From the NCBI RefSeq assembly GCF_025420585.1, contig NZ_JAOEGB010000001.1, positions 186,001-250,000 on the forward strand: 64,000 nucleotides of DNA, in the 5' to 3' direction. Shown piece after piece: positions 51,412 to 59,483 of this stretch. Both the position numbers and the translations under genes were made by a program. The notes under the pieces were generated by a model. It had not been told where the DNA came from, did no database searches, and saw nothing but the letters and a program-made list of their open reading frames with translations. The first letter of the stretch is position 1. Every line of letters begins with the position of its first letter. This DNA comes from Planotetraspora sp. A-T 1434. GTDB taxonomy: Bacteria; Actinomycetota; Actinomycetes; Streptosporangiales; Streptosporangiaceae.

Positions 51412-53454
51412 TCAGCTGGCGCAGATGTTGGTCTCGGACGTGACCGCGTTGTCCCCGACCTGGAGGGGGATCCGGACGCCCTTCCAGTCGGCTCCGACCA
51501 CGAGCTGGATCACGGGACCCGGCACACGGCCCTTCGGCGCGTCGGGCGGCGGGGAAGTCGGAGTGAACGGCTGTGCCGGGCCGCTCGCCGCCTTGCCGGT
51601 CTCGGGAGAGACCGGGATCAGCAGCTTGCCCGCCAGAAGCTTGGCGTAGTCCCAGCCCTGCCCCGTGTAGCGGATCATGGTCTTCGGCTGGTCGGTGCCG
51701 TCGGCCTTCCGGGCATCGCCGACTCCGACGACCTTGAAGCCCTGGGCGGCGAGGGCCTCCGCCACCTCCCTGCCTCTGCCGGAGGTGTTGGTGCCGTTGT
51801 AGACCTCGACCTTGACCTGCTGTGGCTCAGTAATCGCCGGACCGGCGGGCTTCGTCGGCGTGGCCGACGTGGTGCCACCGGACGTGGCGGTGCTCGGAGT
51901 GGCAGACGGGGTCACCTGCGTGTCGCCGTTGATGCCCGCGAACAAGTTGTTCGCGTCCGGCTGCTTCCAGACGACCCGCGCCTGGGGGTTCGCCGGGTCG
52001 GGAATCCATGGCACCGTGGTGGCCTTGAAACCCTTCGCGCTCAGCTTCGACGCGCTCTGGGCGATCTGGATCAGCGCCTCGGTGTTGAGCGCGTCGTCCA
52101 TCGTCACGGACTTGGCCGCCGCGGTGATGAAGCCGGTCAGCTTGGGGATGTCCGTGAGCAGGGCGCTGCTGGTCGCCTTCTTCACCACCTGGGAGATGAA
52201 GACCTGCTGACGCTTGATCCGCCCGATGTCGCTGCCGTCGCCGATGTTATGACGCAGGCGCACGTAGGCGAGGGCGGTTTCCCCCATGACCACGTGCTTG
52301 CCCTTGGTCAGGTTGAACTTCGACTGTCTGTCGTTCACATCCTGCGGCAGGCAGATCTGGATCCCGCCCAGGGCGTTGACGATGTTCTTGAAGCCGGTGA
52401 AGTCGACCTTCACGTAGTGGTCGATGCGGATGTTTGTGAGGCTCTCGATGGTCCGCCGGGTGCAGATCATCCCGCCGTCACTGAACGCGGAGTTGATCAT
52501 CCCCAGATGCGGAGGGACGGTCGCCCCGGTTTTGGAATAGCACTTGGGGATCGTCACCATCGAGTCACGCGGGAAGCTGATCAGCGTCGCGCCGTCGCGG
52601 TTGGGGGACACGTGCAGCAGCATGATCGTGTCCGTCCGCTCGCCGTCGTTGACGAGGCGCTGGCCGTACTTCTTGTTGTCACCGGCTCGGGTGTCCGACC
52701 CGACGAGGAGCACGTTGATCGCGCCTGTCTGGTTCTCCGGGCGGTTCTTGTCGAGGTCGTCGGTGGACGCCCCCCGGTTGAAGAGGCCGAACGTGTCCCG
52801 GTAGAACTTGTACGCGGTGAGGGTGCCGAGGACCATGAGGCTCGTAAGCACAACGCTGATCCAGCCCGCCACGCTCAGGCCGCGCTTGCCGCCTCCACCA
52901 CGACCCCGGAGTCGCGGCTCGTCGTCGTGAGGAACGTCGGGAGGGACATGACCGCCGCCCGGCGCCCTGCGGGGAGCCGTGGGTCCGGTGTAGTCCTCCG
53001 CGTAACCCTCGGCTCCCCTGGCGCCCCTGCCTCCACGGGCGCCTCCGCCGTACGCGACGGTCTGCTCGCTGTCATAGGCGGGCTCGTCCTCGGAGCCGCG
53101 CCTGCGGCGGCGTCGCTTGGGGGCGTCGTCCTGGTTGAAGTCGTCGCCGTACGTTCCTCTGCCGGGGGACAGGTCGGCGGCGCGGTTGTCCCGGCGGCCA
53201 CGCGGCGCGTCGTCCCCGTAGGACCGATCCCCGCGACCGTCGGGGGCAGGGGGTGCGTAGCCGGGAGAAGACGCGTAATCGGGGGTGTAGGCCCCGCGTC
53301 CCGGGGTAGCGGCTCCGTAGCCCCCTCGTCCTCCGGAATTGTCGAAGGCGCCGCCGTACGAGCCGGCGACGGTGTCGGAGGGGCCCCAGACCTTCTGGTC
53401 GGATGTCGCGGGAGGCGCCGCCTGGTTGCGGACGGCGCGGCGGCGGTCGCTCAA
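51412..53454 (-). CDS. LytR-CpsA-Psr (LCP) family glycopolymer ligase with long N-terminal extension
   Basis: The 680-residue protein starts with about 195 residues of Gly/Arg/Asp-rich, probably disordered cytoplasmic sequence containing a basic run (KRRRRRRGSED), then a membrane helix (WISVVLTSLMVLGTLTAY). The extracellular LCP domain has INVLLVGSDTRAGDN, ERTDTIMLLHVSPNRDG, ISFPRDSMV and ALAYVRLRHNIGDGSDIGRIKRQQ, keeping the arginine and aspartate residues that bind lipid diphosphate. A Thr/Ser/Pro linker and a LytR_C domain (QVKVEVYNGTNTSGRG) finish it. It probably attaches the polymer made by the surrounding genes to peptidoglycan. Two cysteines in the LCP core may pair. Confidence 0.92.
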   Translation of the reverse strand: MSDRRRAVRNQAAPPATSDQKVWGPSDTVAGSYGGAFDNSGGRGGYGAATPGRGAYTPDYASSPGYAPPAPDGRGDRSYGDDAPRGRRDNRAADLSPGRGTYGDDFNQDDAPKRRRRRRGSEDEPAYDSEQTVAYGGGARGGRGARGAEGYAEDYTGPTAPRRAPGGGHVPPDVPHDDEPRLRGRGGGGKRGLSVAGWISVVLTSLMVLGTLTAYKFYRDTFGLFNRGASTDDLDKNRPENQTGAINVLLVGSDTRAGDNKKYGQRLVNDGERTDTIMLLHVSPNRDGATLISFPRDSMVTIPKCYSKTGATVPPHLGMINSAFSDGGMICTRRTIESLTNIRIDHYVKVDFTGFKNIVNALGGIQICLPQDVNDRQSKFNLTKGKHVVMGETALAYVRLRHNIGDGSDIGRIKRQQVFISQVVKKATSSALLTDIPKLTGFITAAAKSVTMDDALNTEALIQIAQSASKLSAKGFKATTVPWIPDPANPQARVVWKQPDANNLFAGINGDTQVTPSATPSTATSGGTTSATPTKPAGPAITEPQQVKVEVYNGTNTSGRGREVAEALAAQGFKVVGVGDARKADGTDQPKTMIRYTGQGWDYAKLLAGKLLIPVSPETGKAASGPAQPFTPTSPPPDAPKGRVPGPVIQLVVGADWKGVRIPLQVGDNAVTSETNICAS

Positions 53455-53690
53455 CGGGCTCTCCTCGCCTGGAGGACCGCCGGACGTGTGGGCGAACAGT
53501 TGGAGCTACTACCGCTTCGCTCGCACACTTGTCCTCCTTGCCTGGCGATCACTCATCGCGCTCACGAGAGTAGTCACGCGAGCATGTGAGAGCGCCACGA
53601 TCGGTGGGATTCGGGCAGCGATCATGCTGTCCGCACCGGGGTGATCCGACGGGGAAGCATACTAAAACCGGGACATTTCAGGGTATGTAC

Positions 53691-53710
53691 AAAACCGGGG
53701 CTTTACCCGG
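53691..53710 (-). terminator. Short hairpin with U-tract after the GT-C gene
   Basis: On the minus strand CCGGG (53710-53706) pairs with CCCGG (53699-53695) around a six-base loop and is followed by TTTT. It starts four bases after the stop of the membrane glycosyltransferase gene. A second AAAACCGGG lies nearby at 53664. The rest of the 259-base gap to the LCP gene shows no gene. Confidence 0.65.
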
Positions 53711-53713
53711 ATT

Positions 53714-55255
53714 TCACTTTATCGGCTGTGGTCCCAGGTCACGGGCCGGTTCGAGGACGAGGACCGGGCGGATGGCAATGGCAGCGGCAAGACATGCCAG
53801 CGGCACCACGGGGAGCACGTACCGATAGTCGAACTCGGCAGTGGCGGGCGGCACCACCAGCAACACCAGCGCCGCCACCCACGTCAGAGACACTCCCTTT
53901 GTGGTGATCATGCACAGGTTCCCGGCCGAGCCGCCGGCCTGCGAAGACTTCCTGCGTGACCATGCACGGGCCCCGGCGACCGTGTCGCCGGCCTGGGCGG
54001 ACTTTCGGCGTGACCATGCACGGGTTCCTGCCACCGCCGGCGGCACGAGGAGAACGGCCAGCAACAGCGAGCCGGGCATGAAGGCCACCTTCTGGTAGGC
54101 CCGCATCCAGGCGGCGTACGGCTCGGCTATCCGCACGGTGAGCGAGCCCTGCTCATACCGCTCGGCGAACATCTTCCCGACGACCGCCGGGTGGCGTCCC
54201 GGCGGAGGCGGCACCGTGGCGGGGAACTCGTAATAGCCGTAGGTCTCCGGGTTCGGATAAATGGGCCGACCGTCCGCGAACGAACGGCCCAGCTCGCTGA
54301 GCACCGAGCCCGCGTAATCGAGCGGCTGGCTCCGGATGGCGAGCCAGGCGAACCGCCCGGCCAGCGTGTCGGTCTCGCGGGTGAACGTGATGCCGGGCAG
54401 CCGCACCAGCGGAGAGGCGGCGTCCCAGATGTACTCCTGCGACGGCGGCCGGCTCTCCGGTGGCCGGGGGTCGCACAGCACCGCCACGTCCGGGGGCGGC
54501 TTCATGACCGCGCAGTCTGCGAAGGCCATCGTGCGGGAGTAGAGGAACACCCCGTTCGCCCCCACGAGGCCCACTCGGTGATTGGTGGCGTAGAACCAGC
54601 CGCCGTAGGCGCCGATGGGCACCAGCGCGGCCAGCAGAAATGCCACCAGCGACCGCCGAAGCGTCCTTCCCGCCCCATCGCGGTAGCCGTACCAGAGGAG
54701 GAAGAAGGCGAAGACGGCGATCAGCGGCAGGCCGACGGTCCTGGTCAGGGTGGCGGCGGCGAGGAGGAGGCCGACGGCGGCGGCCGTCCACGGGGAGGGG
54801 GCCCGGGTGAGCGTGAGGCAGGCCGCCGCGACGATCAGGAAGGTGAAGAGCGAGTCGGAGACGAGCAGGTGCTCCAGCTCGATCTGGTACGCGTCAAGCA
54901 GCACCGGGACGGAGGCCAGGATCCCGGCCCAGGCGGGCGCGCCCCGGCGGAGGACGGTCAGGTAGACCATGACGCCTACGGCTAGGCCCAGCAGGTGCTG
55001 GACGAACGTGACCACGGCGAAGCTGTGCAGCGGCTCCAGCAAGCGTAGGAATATCGGGTAGCCCGCCGGACGCACGAGATCGGGCCGGAGCCGCATGGCT
55101 GTCACGACATAGGTGTAGGAGTCCGGAAACCAGAGCGCGGGCCGGTATCCGATCATGGTGAGGATGCGGAGGAAGGCCCCGAGGCCGAGCACTCCGAGAA
55201 ACCACCTGTGCGTCCGAGCCCAAGGCGCGACGCGCCTGATCTGCGCCACCCTCAC
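53714..55255 (-). CDS. GT-C-type polytopic membrane glycosyltransferase (ArnT/GT39-like)
   Basis: The 513-residue product (GTG 55255) has about ten membrane helices. The first extracytoplasmic loop holds the acidic residue typical of GT-C enzymes (RPALWFPDSYTYVV). Later features are RPAGYPIFL, long hydrophobic segments, and a periplasmic loop with YPNPETYGYYEFP. Such enzymes use polyprenyl-phosphate sugars outside the cytoplasmic membrane. Near residue 400-450 a basic loop (GARAWSRRKSSQAGGSAG and its repeat) is encoded by three units of the 53-bp element. Because 3 x 53 = 159, the insertion keeps the frame and separates two helices that would otherwise be adjacent. The polyprenyl-phosphate glycosyltransferase encoded at 60.5 kb could provide its donor. 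Confidence 0.85.
   Translation of the reverse strand: MRVAQIRRVAPWARTHRWFLGVLGLGAFLRILTMIGYRPALWFPDSYTYVVTAMRLRPDLVRPAGYPIFLRLLEPLHSFAVVTFVQHLLGLAVGVMVYLTVLRRGAPAWAGILASVPVLLDAYQIELEHLLVSDSLFTFLIVAAACLTLTRAPSPWTAAAVGLLLAAATLTRTVGLPLIAVFAFFLLWYGYRDGAGRTLRRSLVAFLLAALVPIGAYGGWFYATNHRVGLVGANGVFLYSRTMAFADCAVMKPPPDVAVLCDPRPPESRPPSQEYIWDAASPLVRLPGITFTRETDTLAGRFAWLAIRSQPLDYAGSVLSELGRSFADGRPIYPNPETYGYYEFPATVPPPPGRHPAVVGKMFAERYEQGSLTVRIAEPYAAWMRAYQKVAFMPGSLLLAVLLVPPAVAGTRAWSRRKSAQAGDTVAGARAWSRRKSSQAGGSAGNLCMITTKGVSLTWVAALVLLVVPPATAEFDYRYVLPVVPLACLAAAIAIRPVLVLEPARDLGPQPIK
53904..54062. repeat. 53-bp array H: three copies inside a coding sequence
   Basis: Cores start at 53904 (TGATCA), 53956 and 54010 (both TGACCA), 52 and 54 bp apart. 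All are in forward orientation, that is antisense to the gene. The block of about 159 bp translates in frame as a basic loop between two hydrophobic helices. It is the only array of the family found within a gene. Confidence 0.85.
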
Positions 55256-55328
55256 TCCCGCCCCCGATGGTCTCCCGGCGTACGCTACCGGCTCCCGGCG
55301 TCGGCTGTGACCTGCGTTCGGCGCCGAG

Positions 55329-55436
55329 GGACAGGCCTACGGACAGGCCTACGGACAGGCCTACGGACAGGCCTACGGACAGGCCTACGGACAGGCCTGC
55401 GAACTCACCTGCGAACTCACCTGCGGACTCGCCTGG
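55329..55436. repeat. 12-bp tandem repeat in a divergent promoter region
   Basis: GGACAGGCCTAC repeats six times with 12-bp period (the sixth copy with one change), followed by two copies of GAACTCACCTGC and a decayed unit. It lies between the divergently transcribed GT-C gene and the large membrane protein gene. It is open in all plus frames but probably not translated. Confidence 0.85.
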
Positions 55437-55477
55437 GCCATGCCGACGACATATGGCCGATCAGGCCGCCGGGACGG

Positions 55478-58084
55478 GTGATTGTCGGACCAAGCGGCTA
55501 CGCTCGCCTCATTCCAACGAATCGACTTCATCGCTCCCAGTGGCGGACCACATGGCCGTCGGCGGGCCGGGTGCTCGCCGTCCTCTCCGCCGTGCCCGCG
55601 CTCGCTCTGAGCGGGTGGCTGCTCGCCGGGCTGCCGCTGCTGCTGCTCGGCTGGTTCCGGCCGCTGCCCATGGTGCTGCTCGGCGGCGGCCTGGCCGTCC
55701 TTCTGTGCGTGTACGGCCTGCGCCGCCTGCCCGAGACGGTGGAGTCGGCGGCCTGGCAGACGGCGGCCGTGCTGGGCATCGCCGTGGCGTCGGGCGTGTT
55801 CAACGGGTTCTTTCATGGCGAGCAGCTGATCGTCCGGCGTGATCCGGCCACCTATGCGCAGTACGCCATCTGGCTGGCCCGGCATGGGTCCCTGCCCATT
55901 CCCTTCGGCGACTTCGGCGCTCCCGATCCGGCCCTGCGGTTCGCCAGCATGGGTTTCTTCGGCTGGGACGGCGGGATCGTCCCGCAGTTCATGGCTGGGC
56001 CTCCCACGATCCTTGCGATCGGCCACTGGCTCGGCGGCGTCCCCGGGCTCCTCCTCGTGCCGCCTGTCCTCGGGGCGCTCGCCGTGCTGACCTTCGGCGG
56101 GACGGTCGCCCGCCTGGTCGGCGCCCGGTGGGCCCCGCTGGCGGCGCTGGTCTTCGCGGTGAGTCTGCCCATCCTCTATACGTCCCGGACGACATTCAGC
56201 GAGATCCCGTCGCTCATCCTGCTGTTCGGCGGCATGAGCCTGCTGCTCGACGCCCGGTTCCGGCTGCGGGCGGCCCTCCTGGGAGTGGGGTTCCTCCCCG
56301 CAGTGCCTCACTTGGCGGCCCCGGATCCAGGCCCGGATCCAGGCCCGGATCCAGGCCCGGATCCAGGGACGGGCATGTCGGGGGACGACTCTCTTGAAGG
56401 GGCCCGTCCCAGGGGCCTGACGACCAGACGTTCGCGCAGGCTGTCGGGAGCGCTCTCCGCGGCCAGGAACGCTCAGTCCAGTGGCGCCCCGTTGACGGCG
56501 GCCCTGGCGGGGCTCGCGTTCGGGTTGGCCCTGCTCGTGCGCATCGACGGCCTCCGCGACGTGCTTCCCGTGCTCGCCTTCGCCGGACTGCTCATCGCCC
56601 TCGGCCGGGTGTCCCGCGCCCGGCACGCCGCCGACGCGGATGCTTCCGGGGAGACCGGCTTCGGGCTGGTCGGCTCGGTCGAGAGTTCAGTCGCGGCCTC
56701 CCTTGAGGGCGGCGAGCGGGCGGAGGATGGCGGGAAAGAAAGCAGCGCCGCGGGCGGCAGCGCGGTAGAAGGCAGCGGGGCGGGGATCGGCGCGGCCAGA
56801 GCCGGCGGGGCGGGGGCTGGCGCGGCTGGGGGCAGCGCGGCTGGGGTTGAGGCAGCCGGGATTGACGCGGCGAGGGGCGGCGCGGCGGGGAGCCGGCCCG
56901 CCCCGCGGATCTTTCCCGAGGGACGGCTTGGCGTTCCTTTACTGGCCGGGCTGGCGATCGGGGCGGCGTACGGGTTCGTGGCCTGCTACGTGCTCGCCCG
57001 GCCCTACCTGAACTACCTGTCCGAATCGCTCAAGCCACTGCTCGCCATCTGCGTGGCCTTCGTCGTGCTCACCGTCGGCGGTACGGCTCTCGCGCCCCGG
57101 ATCGCGGCCCGCATGGAAGGGTCCGCCGGAGGCCGGATCGCCAGGAGGCTCCCGGACCTCGCGGCCGCCCTCGTGGTGCTCGTCGTGGCCGGCCTCGCCG
57201 TACGGCCATGGATCCAGACGGAGCGTCGCTGGCCGGTCACGACGGAAGACATCGTGACCGCGGGCTTCATAGAGAACACCCAGCGCGCCAACCACCTGCC
57301 CCTCGACCGCACCCGGCTCTACTACGAAGACTCGCTCTACTGGGTGATCTGGTACGTGGGCGTTCCGGTGGTCGTGCTGGCCACACTGGCGGCGGCCGTA
57401 ATGGTGCGCCGTCTGGCCCGGGGGCGGGAGTTCGGCTGGCTGCTGCCTCTGGCGATCATCGGCTGGACGACCGTGACGACGCTGTGGCGTCCCGCCATCA
57501 CGCCTGACCACCCCTGGGCCTCACGCAGGCTGGTGCCGATCGTCATCCCGGGGATGATCCTGCTCGCGGTCTGGGGGCTGCGCTGGGTGCGGGAGAGGGT
57601 CCGAAGGGCGGGGTACGGCTCGCGGCTGGTGGTGACGGTCGGCGCGGTGCTGCTGGTCGTGCCCGCCGCGATCACCTCGATCGGCACCGCCTTCACGCCG
57701 GTGAACCGGGGCGAGATGGCCGAGGCCGCGAGACTGTGCGCGGCCATTCCCCGGAACGGGTCCGTGCTCATCATCGAGCGGGCCACGGGCGAGCGTTTCA
57801 CCCAGCTCGTGCGCGGCCAGTGCGGCGTGCCCACCGCCAGGGTCGCCTTTCCCAGGGGGAAGGACGTGCCGCTGAGCTCCGACGTCGAGCGCCTGATCGA
57901 CAAGGTCCGGCGTACCGGGCGGCTTCCGGTGTTGCTCGCGGCCGAGCCCCGCCAACTCGCCATGTACGGCGCGCCCGTGCAGGTCGTGAAACTTCGCACC
58001 CGCCAGGACGAGCGATCCCTGGTGGACCCGCCCAACGGCACCTGGAACCTGATCATCGACGTCTGGATGACCATCCCTGCCTGA
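55478..58084 (+). CDS. Large polytopic membrane protein, GT-C-like
   Basis: From GTG 55478 the product has 868 residues and more than ten membrane helices. An early extracytoplasmic loop carries RRDPATYAQYAIWLARHG, a pattern typical of GT-C-type glycosyltransferases, and a soluble C-terminal domain follows the last helix (RGEMAEAARLCAAIPRNGSVLIIE onwards). Two cytoplasmic loops are swollen by low-complexity sequence: four DPGP repeats encoded by the 12-bp unit GGATCCAGGCCC near 56323-56370, and a Gly/Ala-rich run around 56740-56890. The start is uncertain: TACGCT at about 55499 would fit a leaderless start nearby, at a non-standard ATT. Its role in surface-glycan synthesis is inferred from family and neighbours. 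Confidence 0.78.
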   Translation: MIVGPSGYARLIPTNRLHRSQWRTTWPSAGRVLAVLSAVPALALSGWLLAGLPLLLLGWFRPLPMVLLGGGLAVLLCVYGLRRLPETVESAAWQTAAVLGIAVASGVFNGFFHGEQLIVRRDPATYAQYAIWLARHGSLPIPFGDFGAPDPALRFASMGFFGWDGGIVPQFMAGPPTILAIGHWLGGVPGLLLVPPVLGALAVLTFGGTVARLVGARWAPLAALVFAVSLPILYTSRTTFSEIPSLILLFGGMSLLLDARFRLRAALLGVGFLPAVPHLAAPDPGPDPGPDPGPDPGTGMSGDDSLEGARPRGLTTRRSRRLSGALSAARNAQSSGAPLTAALAGLAFGLALLVRIDGLRDVLPVLAFAGLLIALGRVSRARHAADADASGETGFGLVGSVESSVAASLEGGERAEDGGKESSAAGGSAVEGSGAGIGAARAGGAGAGAAGGSAAGVEAAGIDAARGGAAGSRPAPRIFPEGRLGVPLLAGLAIGAAYGFVACYVLARPYLNYLSESLKPLLAICVAFVVLTVGGTALAPRIAARMEGSAGGRIARRLPDLAAALVVLVVAGLAVRPWIQTERRWPVTTEDIVTAGFIENTQRANHLPLDRTRLYYEDSLYWVIWYVGVPVVVLATLAAAVMVRRLARGREFGWLLPLAIIGWTTVTTLWRPAITPDHPWASRRLVPIVIPGMILLAVWGLRWVRERVRRAGYGSRLVVTVGAVLLVVPAAITSIGTAFTPVNRGEMAEAARLCAAIPRNGSVLIIERATGERFTQLVRGQCGVPTARVAFPRGKDVPLSSDVERLIDKVRRTGRLPVLLAAEPRQLAMYGAPVQVVKLRTRQDERSLVDPPNGTWNLIIDVWMTIPA

Positions 58085-58167
58085 TTGATCATCTTGGTGA
58101 TAGGTCCCGGCTTTGCCCGCAACTGAGAATCGTCGATTTGGCAACGCTTCTCAGTAGCCTCAAACAT

Positions 58168-58314
58168 GTGAAGCGGAACGAGGTCGCGATGGCACTTTGT
58201 GGTGTCCTACCATCACACCGGACAATTCGGGCCCTCACGGAGGCTGGGCAGCTCGTCATTCAAGGACGATCCCTGCGGGTTGGCACGGGACACGCAAAAG
58301 GGACCGGGGTGTGA
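58168..58314 (+). CDS. Possible 48-residue leaderless small protein
   Basis: Within the 315-base gap after the large membrane protein, TAGCCT at 58155-58160 is followed seven bases later by GTG 58168. This is the same hexamer and spacing as ppc. The frame encodes 48 residues (MKRNEVAMALCGVLPSHRT onwards) ending at TGA 58314. Codon third positions are less GC-biased than in neighbouring genes, and I recognise no family. An inverted repeat, ACTGAGAA/TTCTCAGT at 58122-58129 and 58148-58155, overlaps the promoter. It may be a regulatory small protein or chance. Confidence 0.25.
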   Translation: MKRNEVAMALCGVLPSHRTIRALTEAGQLVIQGRSLRVGTGHAKGTGV

Positions 58315-58386
58315 CACCGCTCGTGGCGGGCTGCCGTTGGTTCTGTCTGTGCCGCGGGACGGCTGACCATAGCGTCTCGGTCTCGC

Positions 58387-58392
58387 TAGGGT
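58387..58392 (+). promoter_or_regulatory. Candidate -10 box of first FtsX-ectodomain gene
   Basis: TAGGGT ends seven bases before ATG 58400. CTGACC at about 58363 could be the -35, 18 bases further upstream. No ribosome-binding site is present. The paralogous gene downstream has the identical hexamer and spacing. Confidence 0.6.
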
Positions 58393-58399
58393 CATCTCC

Positions 58400-59344
58400 A
58401 TGCATTTGTCCCCGGAGCCGCTCCATTCCCCCGGTCTCCGCGCGAGCGAGGAGTTGTCCTTCGGGCAGCATCCCGATCGGGAGTCGCGGGCGCGCGGTTG
58501 GCTGAGGGCACATCGCGGGCTTGTCAGCGTCGCGGCGCTCTCCGTTCTGCTGCTCGCCGGGGCGTCGGTGGGCGGTTGGCTGCTCTACCAGCGCTCCCGG
58601 CAACCCCTGCCACCCCCGGAAGGCCCCTGGCCCCAGACGGGGTATCTCACGGTGTTTCTTTGCCGTGAGGATGACCCTCTCGAGGCGTGCCGTGATCGTG
58701 GGGGCATAACCGCCGAGGAAAAGCGGGCGGTAGAGGCAGTGCTCAGGACCAGCTCGGTAATCAAGAAATTCCGTTTCGAGACGCAGGAAGAGGCTCTGGC
58801 GAAGTTCCGGGCGACGATCTTGCCGAAGGCGATGAAAGAAGATCCTTCGCGGGCTGCTCTCTTGAAGGATGTTGAAGCAGCCGATCTTCCGGCGTCCTAT
58901 CGCGGCACGCTGGGGGCGGGGGACTGGAACACAGTGGTCCAGAGGTTGGAGCGGCTCCCGGGAATTTCGAATTCCTATCTTTATCATGAGAACTTCTGGC
59001 TGGGAAAGACGGACATCTGGATCCCACTCTGTCCTCAAGTCGGAAGCTATCTCGTGCAATGCACAGGACATGGGAAGGCCACCGCGGCCGAGAAGCAGGC
59101 CATCCTTGACCGTATTCGGGGCCTGCCTGGAGTCGACGTCGTCTATTTCGAGGACAGCGCGCACGGACTCAAGGTGTTTCGCCATTTTTGGTGGAATGGG
59201 GGCGGGGTGGATAACCCCGCTCAGGTGCCGGAGTCGTTCTACGTCAAGTTCGCGAAGCCTCCGGTGACGCGGGACATCGCGAAGTCATTGGCCGGTTTGC
59301 CGGGCCTGGCCGGGGTGAGGGAGGTTCTCCGCTCGTCAGGCTGA
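58400..59344 (+). CDS. Single-pass protein with two FtsX-like extracellular domains (copy 1)
   Basis: The 314-residue protein has a cytoplasmic N-terminus, one membrane helix (about 40-65) and two successive domains that match the FtsX extracellular domain: YLTVFLCREDD...C, ITAEEKRAVEAVLRTSSVIKKFRFETQEEALAKF, then again LCPQVGSYLVQC and AEKQAILDRIRGLPGVDVVYFEDSAHGLKVF. Each carries a cysteine pair at equivalent positions. FtsX proper is a four-helix partner of the ATPase FtsE that switches on peptidoglycan hydrolases through this domain. The permease part is absent here, so the protein can only offer or compete for the hydrolase-binding surface (inference). The neighbouring gene is a tandem duplicate. 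Confidence 0.8.
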   Translation: MHLSPEPLHSPGLRASEELSFGQHPDRESRARGWLRAHRGLVSVAALSVLLLAGASVGGWLLYQRSRQPLPPPEGPWPQTGYLTVFLCREDDPLEACRDRGGITAEEKRAVEAVLRTSSVIKKFRFETQEEALAKFRATILPKAMKEDPSRAALLKDVEAADLPASYRGTLGAGDWNTVVQRLERLPGISNSYLYHENFWLGKTDIWIPLCPQVGSYLVQCTGHGKATAAEKQAILDRIRGLPGVDVVYFEDSAHGLKVFRHFWWNGGGVDNPAQVPESFYVKFAKPPVTRDIAKSLAGLPGLAGVREVLRSSG

Positions 59345-59470
59345 GCGGGCGTCGTGCCTAACAACGCCGTTAAGCGGCCGCATCGCGCGGCTTCTGGGAG
59401 GCGGAGCAGCACGGGCGCCAGATTGCGCTGTGTCGCGGAAGACCGGTGATCTTGGCGGGTTGGGTGTCGC

Positions 59471-59476
59471 TAGGGT
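59471..59476 (+). promoter_or_regulatory. Candidate -10 box of second FtsX-ectodomain gene
   Basis: TAGGGT ends seven bases before GTG 59484, as in the upstream paralogue, so the promoter was duplicated together with the gene. Confidence 0.6.
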
Positions 59477-59483
59477 CGTCTCT

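Noticed and set aside
51310-53589. 759-codon plus-strand frame opposite the second LCP gene
   Set aside because: It is Arg/Gly/Val-rich without domain features, and its start lies in a repeat array.
55208-55477. N-terminal extension of the large membrane protein encoded by the 12-bp repeat (GLRT repeats)
   Set aside because: It would overlap the divergent GT-C gene's start and consist mostly of repeat-derived sequence; a start near 55478 or later is more likely.
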